Source of the DNA: CAYZYO01 sp964482585
GTDB lineage: Bacteria; Bacillota; Syntrophomonadia; Syntrophomonadales; Syntrophomonadaceae
Assembly (NCBI GenBank): GCA_964482585.1
Contig: CAYZYO010000090.1
Location: 1-9,685 of the forward strand
Direction: 5' to 3'
DNA length: 9,685 nt
Shown here: piece after piece, positions 1-5,511 of the stretch
Numbering within the stretch: the first letter of the stretch is position 1
Layout: each line of letters starts with the position of its first letter
Notes under the pieces: model-generated
Database searches by the model: none
What the model was told of the DNA's origin: nothing
The model's input: the letters and a program-made list of their open reading frames with translations, nothing else
Program-made: the position numbers and the translations under genes

Positions 1-134
1 CATATTATCGGTGTTATCCAAGCGGTTTTCTTCTCTCAACTGTCAAAGATGGGATATAAACTTCTAGCTTTTACAATATAATAAAATTCCTTCTGTTTTA
101 TAAGTTTCTCAGTTTCTGTTTAGAACCACCAATA
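1..134. other. Non-coding region downstream of the kor operon; no gene supported
   Basis: This short stretch follows the stop codon of the ferredoxin-subunit gene. No open frame with a ribosome binding site is visible. I looked for an intrinsic terminator for the kor operon and found only short A/T-rich direct repeats (AGAAACtgAGAAAC on the minus strand) and a 4-bp stem. Where the operon transcript ends is therefore unclear from this window. A TTGACA hexamer lies on the minus strand near position 45, but no -10 box sits at the right distance. Confidence 0.5.
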
Positions 135-401
135 TTACACAACCGCTCTCTTTTTCTTGAGCCTTTCAATATATATTGCACAATCAGGACATACCATCTC
201 GCATATTTTACAGGCTATACAGCTATCTTCATCCTTTGGCTTAACTGATGGTGTTCCATATACCCCCAGATTCTCTGACCAGATTAAAACATCATTAGGG
301 CATTTCTCTATACAAAGACCACACCCCTTACAATACTGGGGAAATATATGAAAAATTGCTTTCTCCATAGGAGTTGAAAGGGCTTCAATTTTTCTAGTCA
401 T
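135..401 (-). CDS. korD: 2-oxoacid:ferredoxin oxidoreductase, ferredoxin-like delta subunit (2x[4Fe-4S])
   Basis: Small iron-sulfur subunit of 88 residues that would carry electrons from the catalytic subunits to soluble ferredoxin in the cytoplasm. Two cysteine motifs of the CxxCxxCxxxCP type are visible: C24, C27, C30, C34 and C61, C64, C67, C71. Each set fits one [4Fe-4S] cluster of a bacterial-type ferredoxin fold. The C-terminus is lysine-rich. I chose the ATG at 401 because a G-rich ribosome binding site (the G8 run at 414-407) stands just upstream and the start overlaps the gamma-subunit stop by 8 bases, which suggests translational coupling. The frame stays open upstream to an ATG at 455, but that extension lies inside the gamma gene and has no family resemblance. 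It is the last gene of the kor operon; in many clostridial kor clusters the ferredoxin gene comes first, so this order is a variant. Confidence 0.9.
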   Translation of the reverse strand: MTRKIEALSTPMEKAIFHIFPQYCKGCGLCIEKCPNDVLIWSENLGVYGTPSVKPKDEDSCIACKICEMVCPDCAIYIERLKKKRAVV

Positions 402-981
402 TATTGCCCCCCCCTTTCTGAAGTAATTCCTGCGCCATTTTGCGACCAATATCAAGTGCTTTAAAGTTAAGTTCTCTTAGATCGGGATTCTGTTCAAACT
501 TATAAGCTAACTTGTTTTCCAGCGCTTGTTTGGCAGCCCCAAAACTTACTACGTTGCTTAATCCAATTATTGCTCCCATTATAATAATGTTAAAAACCCG
601 GGGATGCAGTTCATTGCTGGCGGTCTTTATTGCCGGTATAGCAATAATTCGCCTCGCTTCTTTTGGCAAATCTTTTTGTTCAATCTTAAAATCGCTATCA
701 TATACATAAATCGTATTACTATCTGAATAGCCTATAGTTCGAGCGACTGCTCTTTCACTCAACGCAATAACTACATCTGCCTTTTGAAACTTGGGTGCAC
801 CGATCCTTTTTTCACTAAACTGGATAAAGGCTATTGATACCCCACCTCTTTGTTCTAAACCAAAATTCGGTATATATATTGTTTGTTTATTTTCATTATA
901 AGCAGCTTCAGCCAGGATCTCTGCTACTGCCTGAACTCCCTGACCACCTTCACCGGCAAGCGCAATTCTGATCAAAGACAT
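394..981 (-). CDS. korC: 2-oxoacid:ferredoxin oxidoreductase, gamma subunit
   Basis: Gamma subunit (195 residues) of a four-subunit CoA-dependent 2-oxoacid:ferredoxin oxidoreductase. This domain helps form the CoA-binding side of the active site. Family hallmarks seen are the N-terminal glycine-rich loop GEGGQGV (residues 10-16), the PNFGLEQRGG segment (38-47) and the ADVVIAL stretch near residue 70. Length is normal for the family (about 180-200). The ATG shares one base with the TAA stop of the beta-subunit gene (TAATG), and a GGGGG ribosome binding site lies within the end of that gene. The last codons contain a run of eight Gs (414-407), giving a Gly-Gly-Gly tail and overlapping the start of the next gene. 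The substrate class (2-oxoglutarate, branched-chain 2-oxoacids or pyruvate) cannot be settled from this subunit; the symbol korC is used by position and is sometimes written korG. Confidence 0.9.
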   Translation of the reverse strand: MSLIRIALAGEGGQGVQAVAEILAEAAYNENKQTIYIPNFGLEQRGGVSIAFIQFSEKRIGAPKFQKADVVIALSERAVARTIGYSDSNTIYVYDSDFKIEQKDLPKEARRIIAIPAIKTASNELHPRVFNIIIMGAIIGLSNVVSFGAAKQALENKLAYKFEQNPDLRELNFKALDIGRKMAQELLQKGGGNND

Positions 982-1730
982 TATTTATCCCCCTTTCCTA
1001 GAGGATTTTTGAGCTCCCCTATGGGAAAGTATTGTTCCATTTTATCTTCTAAAAAGCTCCAGGTCTGCTGAGCATTTGTTCTCCAATTTGTCGGGCAGGT
1101 AGATAAAACTTCAACAAAAGAAAAACCGTTTCCTTCCATTTGATTCCTCAAGGCATTTCTGATAAATCTTTTCAACTGTTTATATTTAGACACGGTTCCC
1201 CGTGCTATATATGCTCCATTACCAGTAACTTCGGCGAGAAATTCTGGTCCCTTAGTTGGATAACCTGTCGTTTCTACATCCCTACCATAGGGACAGGTTT
1301 CTGTTTTTTGCTCGGGCAAAGTTGTTGGTGCCATTTGCCCACCTGTCATTCCATAGTTGGTATTATTAATGAGAATAAGGGTTACTCTTTCATTTCTAAC
1401 TGCAGAATTAAGAAGATGCTGTGACCCAATGGAGTAACCTCCACCATCGCCCATATATCCGATACAAACGAGTTCCGGTCTGGCTCTTTTAATCCCTACC
1501 ATAACCGGTGTTGTTCTACCATGGTGGGTTTGAGTACTATCACAAGCAAAAAAATCCCATGCTAAAAGTGAGCACCCAATATCACAACCAAATACTACTT
1601 GATCTTGAATCCCAAGTTCATCTATTACTTCTCCTAAGGCCTTTAATGTTATTCCATGCCCACACCCCGGACAGAACTTATGCGGTTTTGAAGGCACATA
1701 CCAGGATTTTGGCATTGCTGGTGTTATCAT
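981..1730 (-). CDS. korB: 2-oxoacid:ferredoxin oxidoreductase, beta subunit (thiamine diphosphate-binding)
   Basis: Catalytic beta subunit, 249 residues. It binds thiamine diphosphate and a proximal [4Fe-4S] cluster. Visible motifs are CPGCGH (20-25), GCDIGC (48-53), HGR (70-72), the TPP/Mg motif starting GDGGG (94-98) and ending in NNTNYGMTGGQ (122-132), and a late cysteine in TCPT (C212). C20, C23, one of the cysteines at 49/53 and C212 are the likely cluster ligands by comparison with the Kor/Vor family. Length matches KorB-type subunits and not the fused pyruvate:ferredoxin oxidoreductase. The ATG is preceded by AGAGGGGG and lies 16 bases after the alpha-subunit stop. Together with alpha, gamma and delta it would oxidise a 2-oxoacid plus CoA to acyl-CoA, CO2 and reduced ferredoxin, or run in reverse. 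2-Oxoglutarate is the most usual annotation for this set, but 2-oxoisovalerate is a real alternative. Confidence 0.92.
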   Translation of the reverse strand: MITPAMPKSWYVPSKPHKFCPGCGHGITLKALGEVIDELGIQDQVVFGCDIGCSLLAWDFFACDSTQTHHGRTTPVMVGIKRARPELVCIGYMGDGGGYSIGSQHLLNSAVRNERVTLILINNTNYGMTGGQMAPTTLPEQKTETCPYGRDVETTGYPTKGPEFLAEVTGNGAYIARGTVSKYKQLKRFIRNALRNQMEGNGFSFVEVLSTCPTNWRTNAQQTWSFLEDKMEQYFPIGELKNPLGKGDK

Positions 1731-1746
1731 TCTTTTGCCCCCTCTC

Positions 1747-2832
1747 TTATATGATGTTCTTTACTTTATTTATAATGTCATAGTCTACTATTCCTACTCC
1801 AGGCATAAACAACTGCTCTATAACTACTGTTTCTCCATAAATCTCCTGCTTAACCAATTTTTCAAGCTGACCGTATGCTGATTCTGCTACCAGTATTTTT
1901 TGGGCTCCACTTTTAGCAATTACTTCACGAAGTTGTTTCTGGGGAAACGGCTTTAATGTAATGGGTCTAAAATAACCAGCCTTTATGCCCTGGGTTCTTA
2001 AAATCTTAACTGCATCTTCAGCCGCTCTTGATACTACACCATGAGAAATCACTATAATTTCAGCATCCTCGCATTCTTTTTCGTCATATTCAATAATTTC
2101 TGGGGAAATTGTTTCATACTCTTTTGCTGTTTTCATTACTACATCATATAGTTCCTCTTCAAGACTATAGATGTTGCAAAGGTGCTGCGGTTCTCTTTCT
2201 CCAATATGACCACCTATTCCTACTAGCGGATATGGTTTAATCATTTCAATTCCTTTGTCTTCAGGATCATACATCTCCAGAGGCTCTCTCATTTTAGCCT
2301 GATAACCATCACCTAAAATAAATACTGGAAATCTATATTTCCATGCAGTATTAAAACCTTTAATAATATAATCGTATATCTCCTGATGACTAGATGTTGA
2401 ATATACTATCCTGTGTCCCTCACCATTCCCTCCATAAGTAGTCAGCGTAACCTCCTGCTGTGAATAAACCACGGTTCCTGATGAAGGTCCTCCTCTTTGT
2501 TGTATTACAGCCAGCATAGGTAACCTCATAGCTTCAGCCATACCAAAAGGTTCCTGCATTAATACATTGCCTGGTCCTGCAGTCGCGGTAAAAGCTTTTT
2601 TCCCAGCCTGTAATGCACCACATGTCGTAAATCCTGCCGACAACTCATCTTCTGTTTGCAAGAACTTTCTATCATATTTCGGGGCAAGACGAGTCCAATA
2701 ATGCATAACTTCATTTTGTGGAGTAATTGGATACCCAAACATAATTTCGGCTCCGGCTGCTAACGCTGCCCAGGTTACCGCTTCGTTTCCCGTCATAAAT
2801 GCTTTTTGGGGTTTTAATATAACTTTTTGCAT
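1747..2832 (-). CDS. korA: 2-oxoacid:ferredoxin oxidoreductase, alpha subunit
   Basis: Alpha subunit, 361 residues, supplying the pyrimidine-binding half of the thiamine diphosphate site (domain I) and the transketolase C-terminal-like domain II. Motifs seen: TGNEA (14-18), FGYPITPQNE (32-41; the usual form is YPITPST/SE), TEDELSA (60-66) and ATAGPG (83-88), then RGGPSSG and the second domain with an ISHG core near the residue 260s. The length of about 360 without a fused gamma domain is typical of the KorA/VorB branch. The ATG has a strong AGGAGGTG ribosome binding site about 10 bases upstream. The gene begins 43 bases after the ATPase gene and is followed after 16 bases by the beta-subunit gene, so all five genes are likely one transcript. 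The symbol korA is given by family and arrangement; substrate is not proven. Confidence 0.92.
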   Translation of the reverse strand: MQKVILKPQKAFMTGNEAVTWAALAAGAEIMFGYPITPQNEVMHYWTRLAPKYDRKFLQTEDELSAGFTTCGALQAGKKAFTATAGPGNVLMQEPFGMAEAMRLPMLAVIQQRGGPSSGTVVYSQQEVTLTTYGGNGEGHRIVYSTSSHQEIYDYIIKGFNTAWKYRFPVFILGDGYQAKMREPLEMYDPEDKGIEMIKPYPLVGIGGHIGEREPQHLCNIYSLEEELYDVVMKTAKEYETISPEIIEYDEKECEDAEIIVISHGVVSRAAEDAVKILRTQGIKAGYFRPITLKPFPQKQLREVIAKSGAQKILVAESAYGQLEKLVKQEIYGETVVIEQLFMPGVGIVDYDIINKVKNII

Positions 2833-2875
2833 CTAATAACGCACCTCCTATTCTAATTAATATCTAATATAAGTA

Positions 2876-3547
2876 TTACCATATAGCATCAGGCATATAT
2901 CTTGTAATAAATTTAACTGGTATCGAACAGTCTTCTATAAAAATTAGGTCTTTATTTTTTTTATCAATAGCTATATATTCAACTGGTATCTGGATCTCTC
3001 CAGCTACCTGAATTATTATATTATTTCCCGCTATAATAAACTCTGGATCATTATCATCTCCCAAATGGGTATTAGCTACTATCCCATCTACTCTTTCCAG
3101 GCTTTTTATATACTCCTTAATTCTTTCTCCGGAATTTGTCATTGGACGAGCAAAATTTATTACCATTATTACCTTTAGGTCTAGTGATTCATTAGCTCCT
3201 TCAACTAAATTTAAGGTTCGTGCTCCATTCACACCGTAACCTATATCTAGAATGATATCACCTTCATTCTTTAAGGCCCATTTTGCCTTGGGGTTAAGCA
3301 TGACCCCGGTTTCCCCTAGCCCGAACGATTGATTCCGGTTAAAGGCTATTACATTAATACCCTTGGTTTTAAGTATTTTCACCAGGGGTCTTAAGGTGTA
3401 AAACGGTTCTACTATATCTAAATCAACCAGGGTCACTTCTCTTCCCTGATCCTTTAGTTCTATAGCTCTATTTATAGCCATTTCACTTTTGCCACTTGCA
3501 TATTCACCTATATAAGCTTCTACTATTCTTGCCCTATTTTGTGTCGT
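2876..3547 (-). CDS. SIMIBI-class P-loop ATPase of unknown role, non-canonical or lost start codon
   Basis: I do not recognise a named gene. The frame encodes a P-loop NTPase of the SIMIBI (MinD/ParA/CobQ-like) kind. Counting from an ACG at 3547, residues 14-21 read GEYASGKS, a Walker A motif, followed by E22. Next come VDLDIVEPFYTLR (near 40-53, the switch-type aspartates) and ILDIGYGVNGARTL (near 98-111, Walker B region). The first ATG in frame (3481) lies just after the Walker A motif and has no ribosome binding site, so it cannot be the native start of an intact ATPase. Upstream to the in-frame stop there is no ATG, GTG, TTG or CTG. A strong GGGGAGGTG ribosome binding site (3564-3556) sits 8-10 bases before the in-frame ACG, which is why I give this start. 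Alternatives are an ATA at 3526 or an ancestral ATG now read as AGG at 3535. No CxxC motif for iron-sulfur binding is seen. It leads the kor operon, so a helper role for that enzyme is possible but unproven. Confidence 0.7.
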   Translation of the reverse strand, partial: TTQNRARIVEAYIGEYASGKSEMAINRAIELKDQGREVTLVDLDIVEPFYTLRPLVKILKTKGINVIAFNRNQSFGLGETGVMLNPKAKWALKNEGDIILDIGYGVNGARTLNLVEGANESLDLKVIMVINFARPMTNSGERIKEYIKSLERVDGIVANTHLGDDNDPEFIIAGNNIIIQVAGEIQIPVEYIAIDKKNKDLIFIEDCSIPVKFITRYMPDAIW

Positions 3548-3555
3548 AGGTTCAG

Positions 3556-3564
3556 CACCTCCCC
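3556..3564 (-). promoter_or_regulatory. Ribosome binding site of the start-less ATPase gene
   Basis: On the minus strand this reads GGGGAGGTG, close to a perfect anti-16S match. It decides the start region of the ATPase gene. The only in-frame near-start codon at a workable distance is ACG at 3547-3545. A GTG overlaps the site itself but opens an 11-codon frame that stops at once. Confidence 0.6.
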
Positions 3565-3595
3565 GACAGTCTAATACTGTTAAACAATTATGATA

Positions 3596-3625
3596 AGTAT
3601 ATAATATTAATTAATTATGCGTCAA
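3596..3625 (-). promoter_or_regulatory. Sigma-A type promoter of the ATPase-kor operon
   Basis: On the minus strand the -35 hexamer TTGACG (3625-3620) is separated by 18 A/T-rich bases from the -10 hexamer TATACT (3601-3596). Both differ from consensus by one base. Transcription would begin near 3589, giving a leader of about 40 bases before the ribosome binding site region. That leader holds a small inverted repeat, ACAGT-ATTAG-ACTGT, just ahead of the ribosome binding site. Confidence 0.65.
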
Positions 3626-3626
3626 T

Positions 3627-3648
3627 ATTTATAGCATATATGATAAAT
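3627..3648. promoter_or_regulatory. Imperfect A/T-rich dyad just upstream of the kor promoter
   Basis: ATTTAT and ATAAAT arms flank an internal CATATATG palindrome, immediately upstream of the -35 box. The position would suit an activator or repressor site. In DNA this rich in A and T such dyads also arise by chance, so this is a weak call. Confidence 0.25.
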
Positions 3649-3848
3649 ATCACTCATATTCGGTTATCTTATGGTATAAATTTCCGCTATTCCTGTTTTT
3701 TGTTACAGGTATGGATCTTTATTCCATTTTTTTATATTTTATCGTATAGTTAATACTCAGTTTTTTTAAGCTGGGTTTAATACTATTATTTCAAACTAAC
3801 CACCTATGCCCGGAGGCCACAACCACTTTTGAAAACAAAGAGGTGATT

Positions 3849-3871
3849 AACCACAGGTGAACACAGATTTA
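3849..3871. repeat. Short degenerate direct repeat (ACCACAGGTGA / ACACAGATTTA)
   Basis: Two 11-base units with the common core ACNACAG/ACACAG follow each other directly beside the palindromic element. The wording resembles CCACAGATGAACACAGAT-type intergenic repeats known from several bacterial genomes. That likeness is from memory and was not searched. Confidence 0.35.
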
Positions 3872-3872
3872 A

Positions 3873-3950
3873 CACCGTAGAGGCGACTTCAGTCGCCGTC
3901 CAGCTAGGACTCAGGATGAAAGGGCGGTGACTGAAGTCGCCTCTACGGTG
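3873..3950. repeat. Palindromic intergenic element with 25-bp arms (MITE/REP-like)
   Basis: The left arm (3873-3897) begins CACCGTAGAGGCGACTTC and the right arm (3926-3950) is its reverse complement with a single mismatch. The arms extend to about 28 bp if one more mismatch is allowed. They enclose about 28 bases. The element is clearly richer in G+C than the A/T-rich DNA around it and contains no gene. Transcribed from either strand it would fold into a long hairpin. Its form fits a non-autonomous palindromic repeat or a miniature transposable element. There is no obvious target-site duplication at its ends. Confidence 0.75.
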
Positions 3951-3981
3951 GTTCTATCTACGTTTCTGTCTACGGTTCTGT
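3943..3981. repeat. Decayed tandem repeat, 12-base unit CTACGGTTCTGT
   Basis: Starting inside the right arm of the palindrome, three units follow one another: CTACGGTGGTTCTAT, CTACGTTTCTGT and CTACGGTTCTGT. The last two differ by one base. The array looks like local duplication of the palindrome's CTACGGT end. Confidence 0.5.
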
Positions 3982-4004
3982 CCGGTAAGGTGATCGTATT
4001 AAAA

Positions 4005-4028
4005 GCCTTTATTTTCTTACTAAAAGGC
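4005..4028 (-). terminator. Second, weaker terminator-like hairpin downstream of bofA
   Basis: On the minus strand GCCTTT, a 12-base loop and AAAGGC form a 6-bp stem followed by TTTTAATA. It lies behind the main terminator and may act as a back-up. Confidence 0.4.
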
Positions 4029-4071
4029 CTGATAAAACTTTGATTCTTTCCCCATAGACAGGGTAATATTA

Positions 4072-4116
4072 AAAGAAAACAGCATCCTGTATATTGGACA
4101 GAGTGCTGTTTTCTTT
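4072..4116 (-). terminator. Intrinsic terminator of the dnaX-recR-bofA operon
   Basis: Perfect 13-bp stem (AAAGAAAACAGCA at 4072-4084 with its complement at 4104-4116), with an inner CTGT/ACAG pairing in the loop. On the minus strand it ends in TTTTCTTTTAATATT. It lies about 100 bases after the bofA stop. The other strand also ends in a T-rich arm, so it may work in both directions. Confidence 0.8.
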
Positions 4117-4218
4117 ACCAATTAATACTTATGTAAGATTATGTTAGATTCTGCATAATAGCTATTATTCTATTAGGACGCTTGCATTCCAGATGATATG
4201 GTGATTTTTTATGCAAAC

Positions 4219-4494
4219 TCAGGTTACTAATAATTGAAAACACATTATTAGTATTATCCCCGGAATTCCAAGGAATCCGGCAATTAAAACTGTAATTATG
4301 TTAATAGGAATACTATAGTCAAAAAACCCTGCCAGATAATTTATTACTACCAGTAAAACTAATCCCATTAAAGAGTTTACAAGTAACTTCCACAATAATT
4401 TTATTGGTTTCATTAACACCTGGGACACTATATACAAGATTACAATTAAAAATAATACGGCAATGATTATATTAATAATTTCTATATTAATCAC
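4219..4494 (-). CDS. bofA: BofA, inhibitor of pro-sigma-K processing (sporulation)
   Basis: Small membrane protein (91 residues; B. subtilis BofA has 87). In the B. subtilis model BofA helps hold the intramembrane protease SpoIVFB inactive in the outer forespore membrane until the sigma-K checkpoint is passed. Hydrophobic segments lie near residues 5-27, 40-55 and 66-90. N52, N65 and T68 have the same spacing as N48, N61 and T64 of B. subtilis BofA, residues known to matter for SpoIVFB inhibition. The C-terminal AGFLGIPG signature (72-79) is typical of the family. The start is GTG: a TAA lies in frame five codons upstream and the first ATG is only at residue 28. The ribosome binding site is poor, just a G run abutting the GTG, so expression may depend on the upstream gene 32 bases away. 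Last gene of the operon. Confidence 0.9.
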   Translation of the reverse strand: MINIEIINIIIAVLFLIVILYIVSQVLMKPIKLLWKLLVNSLMGLVLLVVINYLAGFFDYSIPINIITVLIAGFLGIPGIILIMCFQLLVT

Positions 4495-4526
4495 CCCCGT
4501 TGTAAATTTTTAAGGCTTTTTGGTAA

Positions 4527-4784
4527 TTACACTTTTTCTTCGCTTCTATCTTTTTTAACTATTTTAAGCAGATAATTGTATCTCTTTTCTGCTGCTTTAA
4601 GGTTAAAAATAGCGTAGTCAATCATTTCTGGATCATCTACTATGGCAAATAGGTTTCTAGCTTCAGCTAGTTTTTGTTGGGCCTCTTTTAACAATTCTTT
4701 ATTAGATATCTCATGATCAGCATATTCTTCTCTCAGTGATAAATGCCCCCATGCCTTATTCCACAGATTAGAACAAATACTCAT
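4527..4784 (-). CDS. yaaL: YaaL-like DUF2508 family protein
   Basis: Small soluble protein of 85 residues, function unknown. The central and C-terminal part is helical and has the family pattern: LKEAQQKLAEA (near 32-42), then DDPEMIDYAIFNLKAAEKRYNYLLK (near 50-74). There is no signal peptide or membrane segment, and the tail is charged. In B. subtilis the same small gene sits between recR and bofA, which is the main support for the name. The ATG has a CGGAGG ribosome binding site 9 bases upstream, and the gene starts 60 bases after recR. The N-terminal 20 residues (with C4 and several aromatic residues) differ from what I remember of the family. Confidence 0.8.
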   Translation of the reverse strand: MSICSNLWNKAWGHLSLREEYADHEISNKELLKEAQQKLAEARNLFAIVDDPEMIDYAIFNLKAAEKRYNYLLKIVKKDRSEEKV

Positions 4785-4797
4785 AATGTAAACCTCC

Positions 4798-4827
4798 GGG
4801 CAGAATTATTACTAAATCTTTATGCCC
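4798..4827 (-). promoter_or_regulatory. Small hairpin touching the yaaL ribosome binding site
   Basis: In the recR-yaaL gap GGGCA and TGCCC pair across a 20-base A/T-rich loop on the minus-strand RNA. The 3' arm ends directly at the CGGAGG ribosome binding site. With only five pairs it is a marginal structure. Confidence 0.25.
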
Positions 4828-4844
4828 AGTCGTTTATCATTATG

Positions 4845-5438
4845 CTATAATTCCTCGCGTCCTTCTATAGCTCGTCTAAGAGTTATTTCGTCGGCGAATT
4901 CAATATCCCCTCCTACGGGCAATCCTCGTGCTAATCTAGTTATTTTGACCTCAAATCTTACTGCTTCTTCTGCAATAAAACGAGATATTACTTCCCCATC
5001 AATATCTGGATTTAATGCTAAAATTATTTCCCTAATTTCTCCGGTAGTTAATTTCTCTATAAACGGCTTAAGGTTTAATTCATCCATATTGTATTTTCCC
5101 ATTAGATTAAACTCTCTATTGAGTACAAAATATCTCCCTTTATAACCAGTTCTTTCAATTGGAATAATGTCATTGGCTTCTTCAACAACACAAAGAATAC
5201 TATTATCTCTCTCTTTATCCCTGCAGATAACGCAGGGATCTATATCGGTAAGATTTCCACAGTTGGAACAGGGAAATACTTTGTTCTTGGCTTCTACAAT
5301 AGCCTGTGCAAGTTGTTTGGCTTCTTCTTCCGATAGTTTTAATATATATAAAGCCAGCCTTTGTGCTGTTTTAGGTCCAATTGTTGGCAGGGTCAAAAAT
5401 TGATCGATAAGATTTTCCAAAGGCCGAGCAAGTCTCAC
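4845..5438 (-). CDS. recR: Recombination mediator protein RecR
   Basis: DNA-binding protein of the RecFOR pathway that helps load RecA on gapped DNA. Its 197 residues match the usual 198. Domains in order: helix-hairpin-helix (about 10-32, with TIGPKTAQRLALYIL at 19-33), a C4 zinc finger (C57, C60, C69, C72), a Toprim domain (about 80-175, opening with ILCVVEEANDI and carrying NPDIDGE at 143-149), and the C-terminal RGLPVGGDIEFADEITL signature (171-187). The start codon is GTG with a textbook AGGAGG ribosome binding site about 9 bases upstream; there is no nearby ATG. The Toprim stretch around 106-120 reads NREFNLMGKYNMDEL, where most RecR proteins have a G-x-SP-x-x-GIGP-like segment, so that loop is divergent. 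It follows ybaB by 73 bases, with a strong hairpin between them. Confidence 0.95.
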   Translation of the reverse strand: MRLARPLENLIDQFLTLPTIGPKTAQRLALYILKLSEEEAKQLAQAIVEAKNKVFPCSNCGNLTDIDPCVICRDKERDNSILCVVEEANDIIPIERTGYKGRYFVLNREFNLMGKYNMDELNLKPFIEKLTTGEIREIILALNPDIDGEVISRFIAEEAVRFEVKITRLARGLPVGGDIEFADEITLRRAIEGREEL

Positions 5439-5463
5439 GTATTTTTCCTCCTTTTTTTACCTG

Positions 5464-5508
5464 TTTGGAGGTTAGTGATAAAACGCGAAATATCCTCTAA
5501 CCTCTAAA
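5464..5508 (-). promoter_or_regulatory. Long intercistronic hairpin between ybaB and recR
   Basis: Two 12-base arms (5464-5475 and 5497-5508; 11 of 12 complementary, the twelfth a G-T pair) flank an inner GATA/TATC stem with a 10-base loop. On the minus strand it begins just after the ybaB stop and ends about 10 bases before the recR ribosome binding site. No T run follows, so it is not a normal terminator. An RNA processing or stability element is more likely. Confidence 0.5.
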
Positions 5509-5511
5509 TTT

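Larger units (their letters stand above)
3556..4218. other. 663-base gene-free region between bofA and the ATPase-kor operon
   Basis: No coding frame is supported here. From high to low coordinates it holds about 100 A/T-rich bases after bofA, a 13-bp terminator hairpin, a second smaller hairpin with a T run, short decayed tandem repeats, a G+C-rich palindromic element, a short CCACAGGTGAACACAG direct repeat, A/T-rich DNA with weak hairpins (3690-3780), and the kor promoter and leader. It marks the border between two transcription units. Confidence 0.7.

Noticed and set aside
40..47. TTGACA on the minus strand near the left end as a promoter
   Set aside because: No -10 box lies 16-18 bases downstream, and no gene start is visible before the window ends.
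402..455. Upstream ATG at 455 as the start of the ferredoxin subunit
   Set aside because: The added 18 residues lie within the gamma gene, have no family resemblance, and the ATG at 401 has a G-rich ribosome binding site and a normal N-terminus.
3479..3481. ATG at 3481 as the start of the ATPase gene (201 residues)
   Set aside because: It has no ribosome binding site and would cut off the Walker A motif encoded directly upstream in the same frame.
3555..3557. GTG overlapping the ATPase ribosome binding site as a leader peptide start
   Set aside because: The frame stops after 11 codons, the start overlaps the ribosome binding site, and no attenuator structure follows.
3711..3735. Plus-strand hairpin ATGGA/TCCAT followed by a T run, resembling a terminator
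   Set aside because: The stem has only five pairs, and no plus-strand gene lies upstream to need it.
3849..3981. Possible CRISPR array, because of repeats near the palindrome
   Set aside because: There are no regular repeat-spacer units and no cas genes; it is one inverted repeat with decayed short tandem copies.
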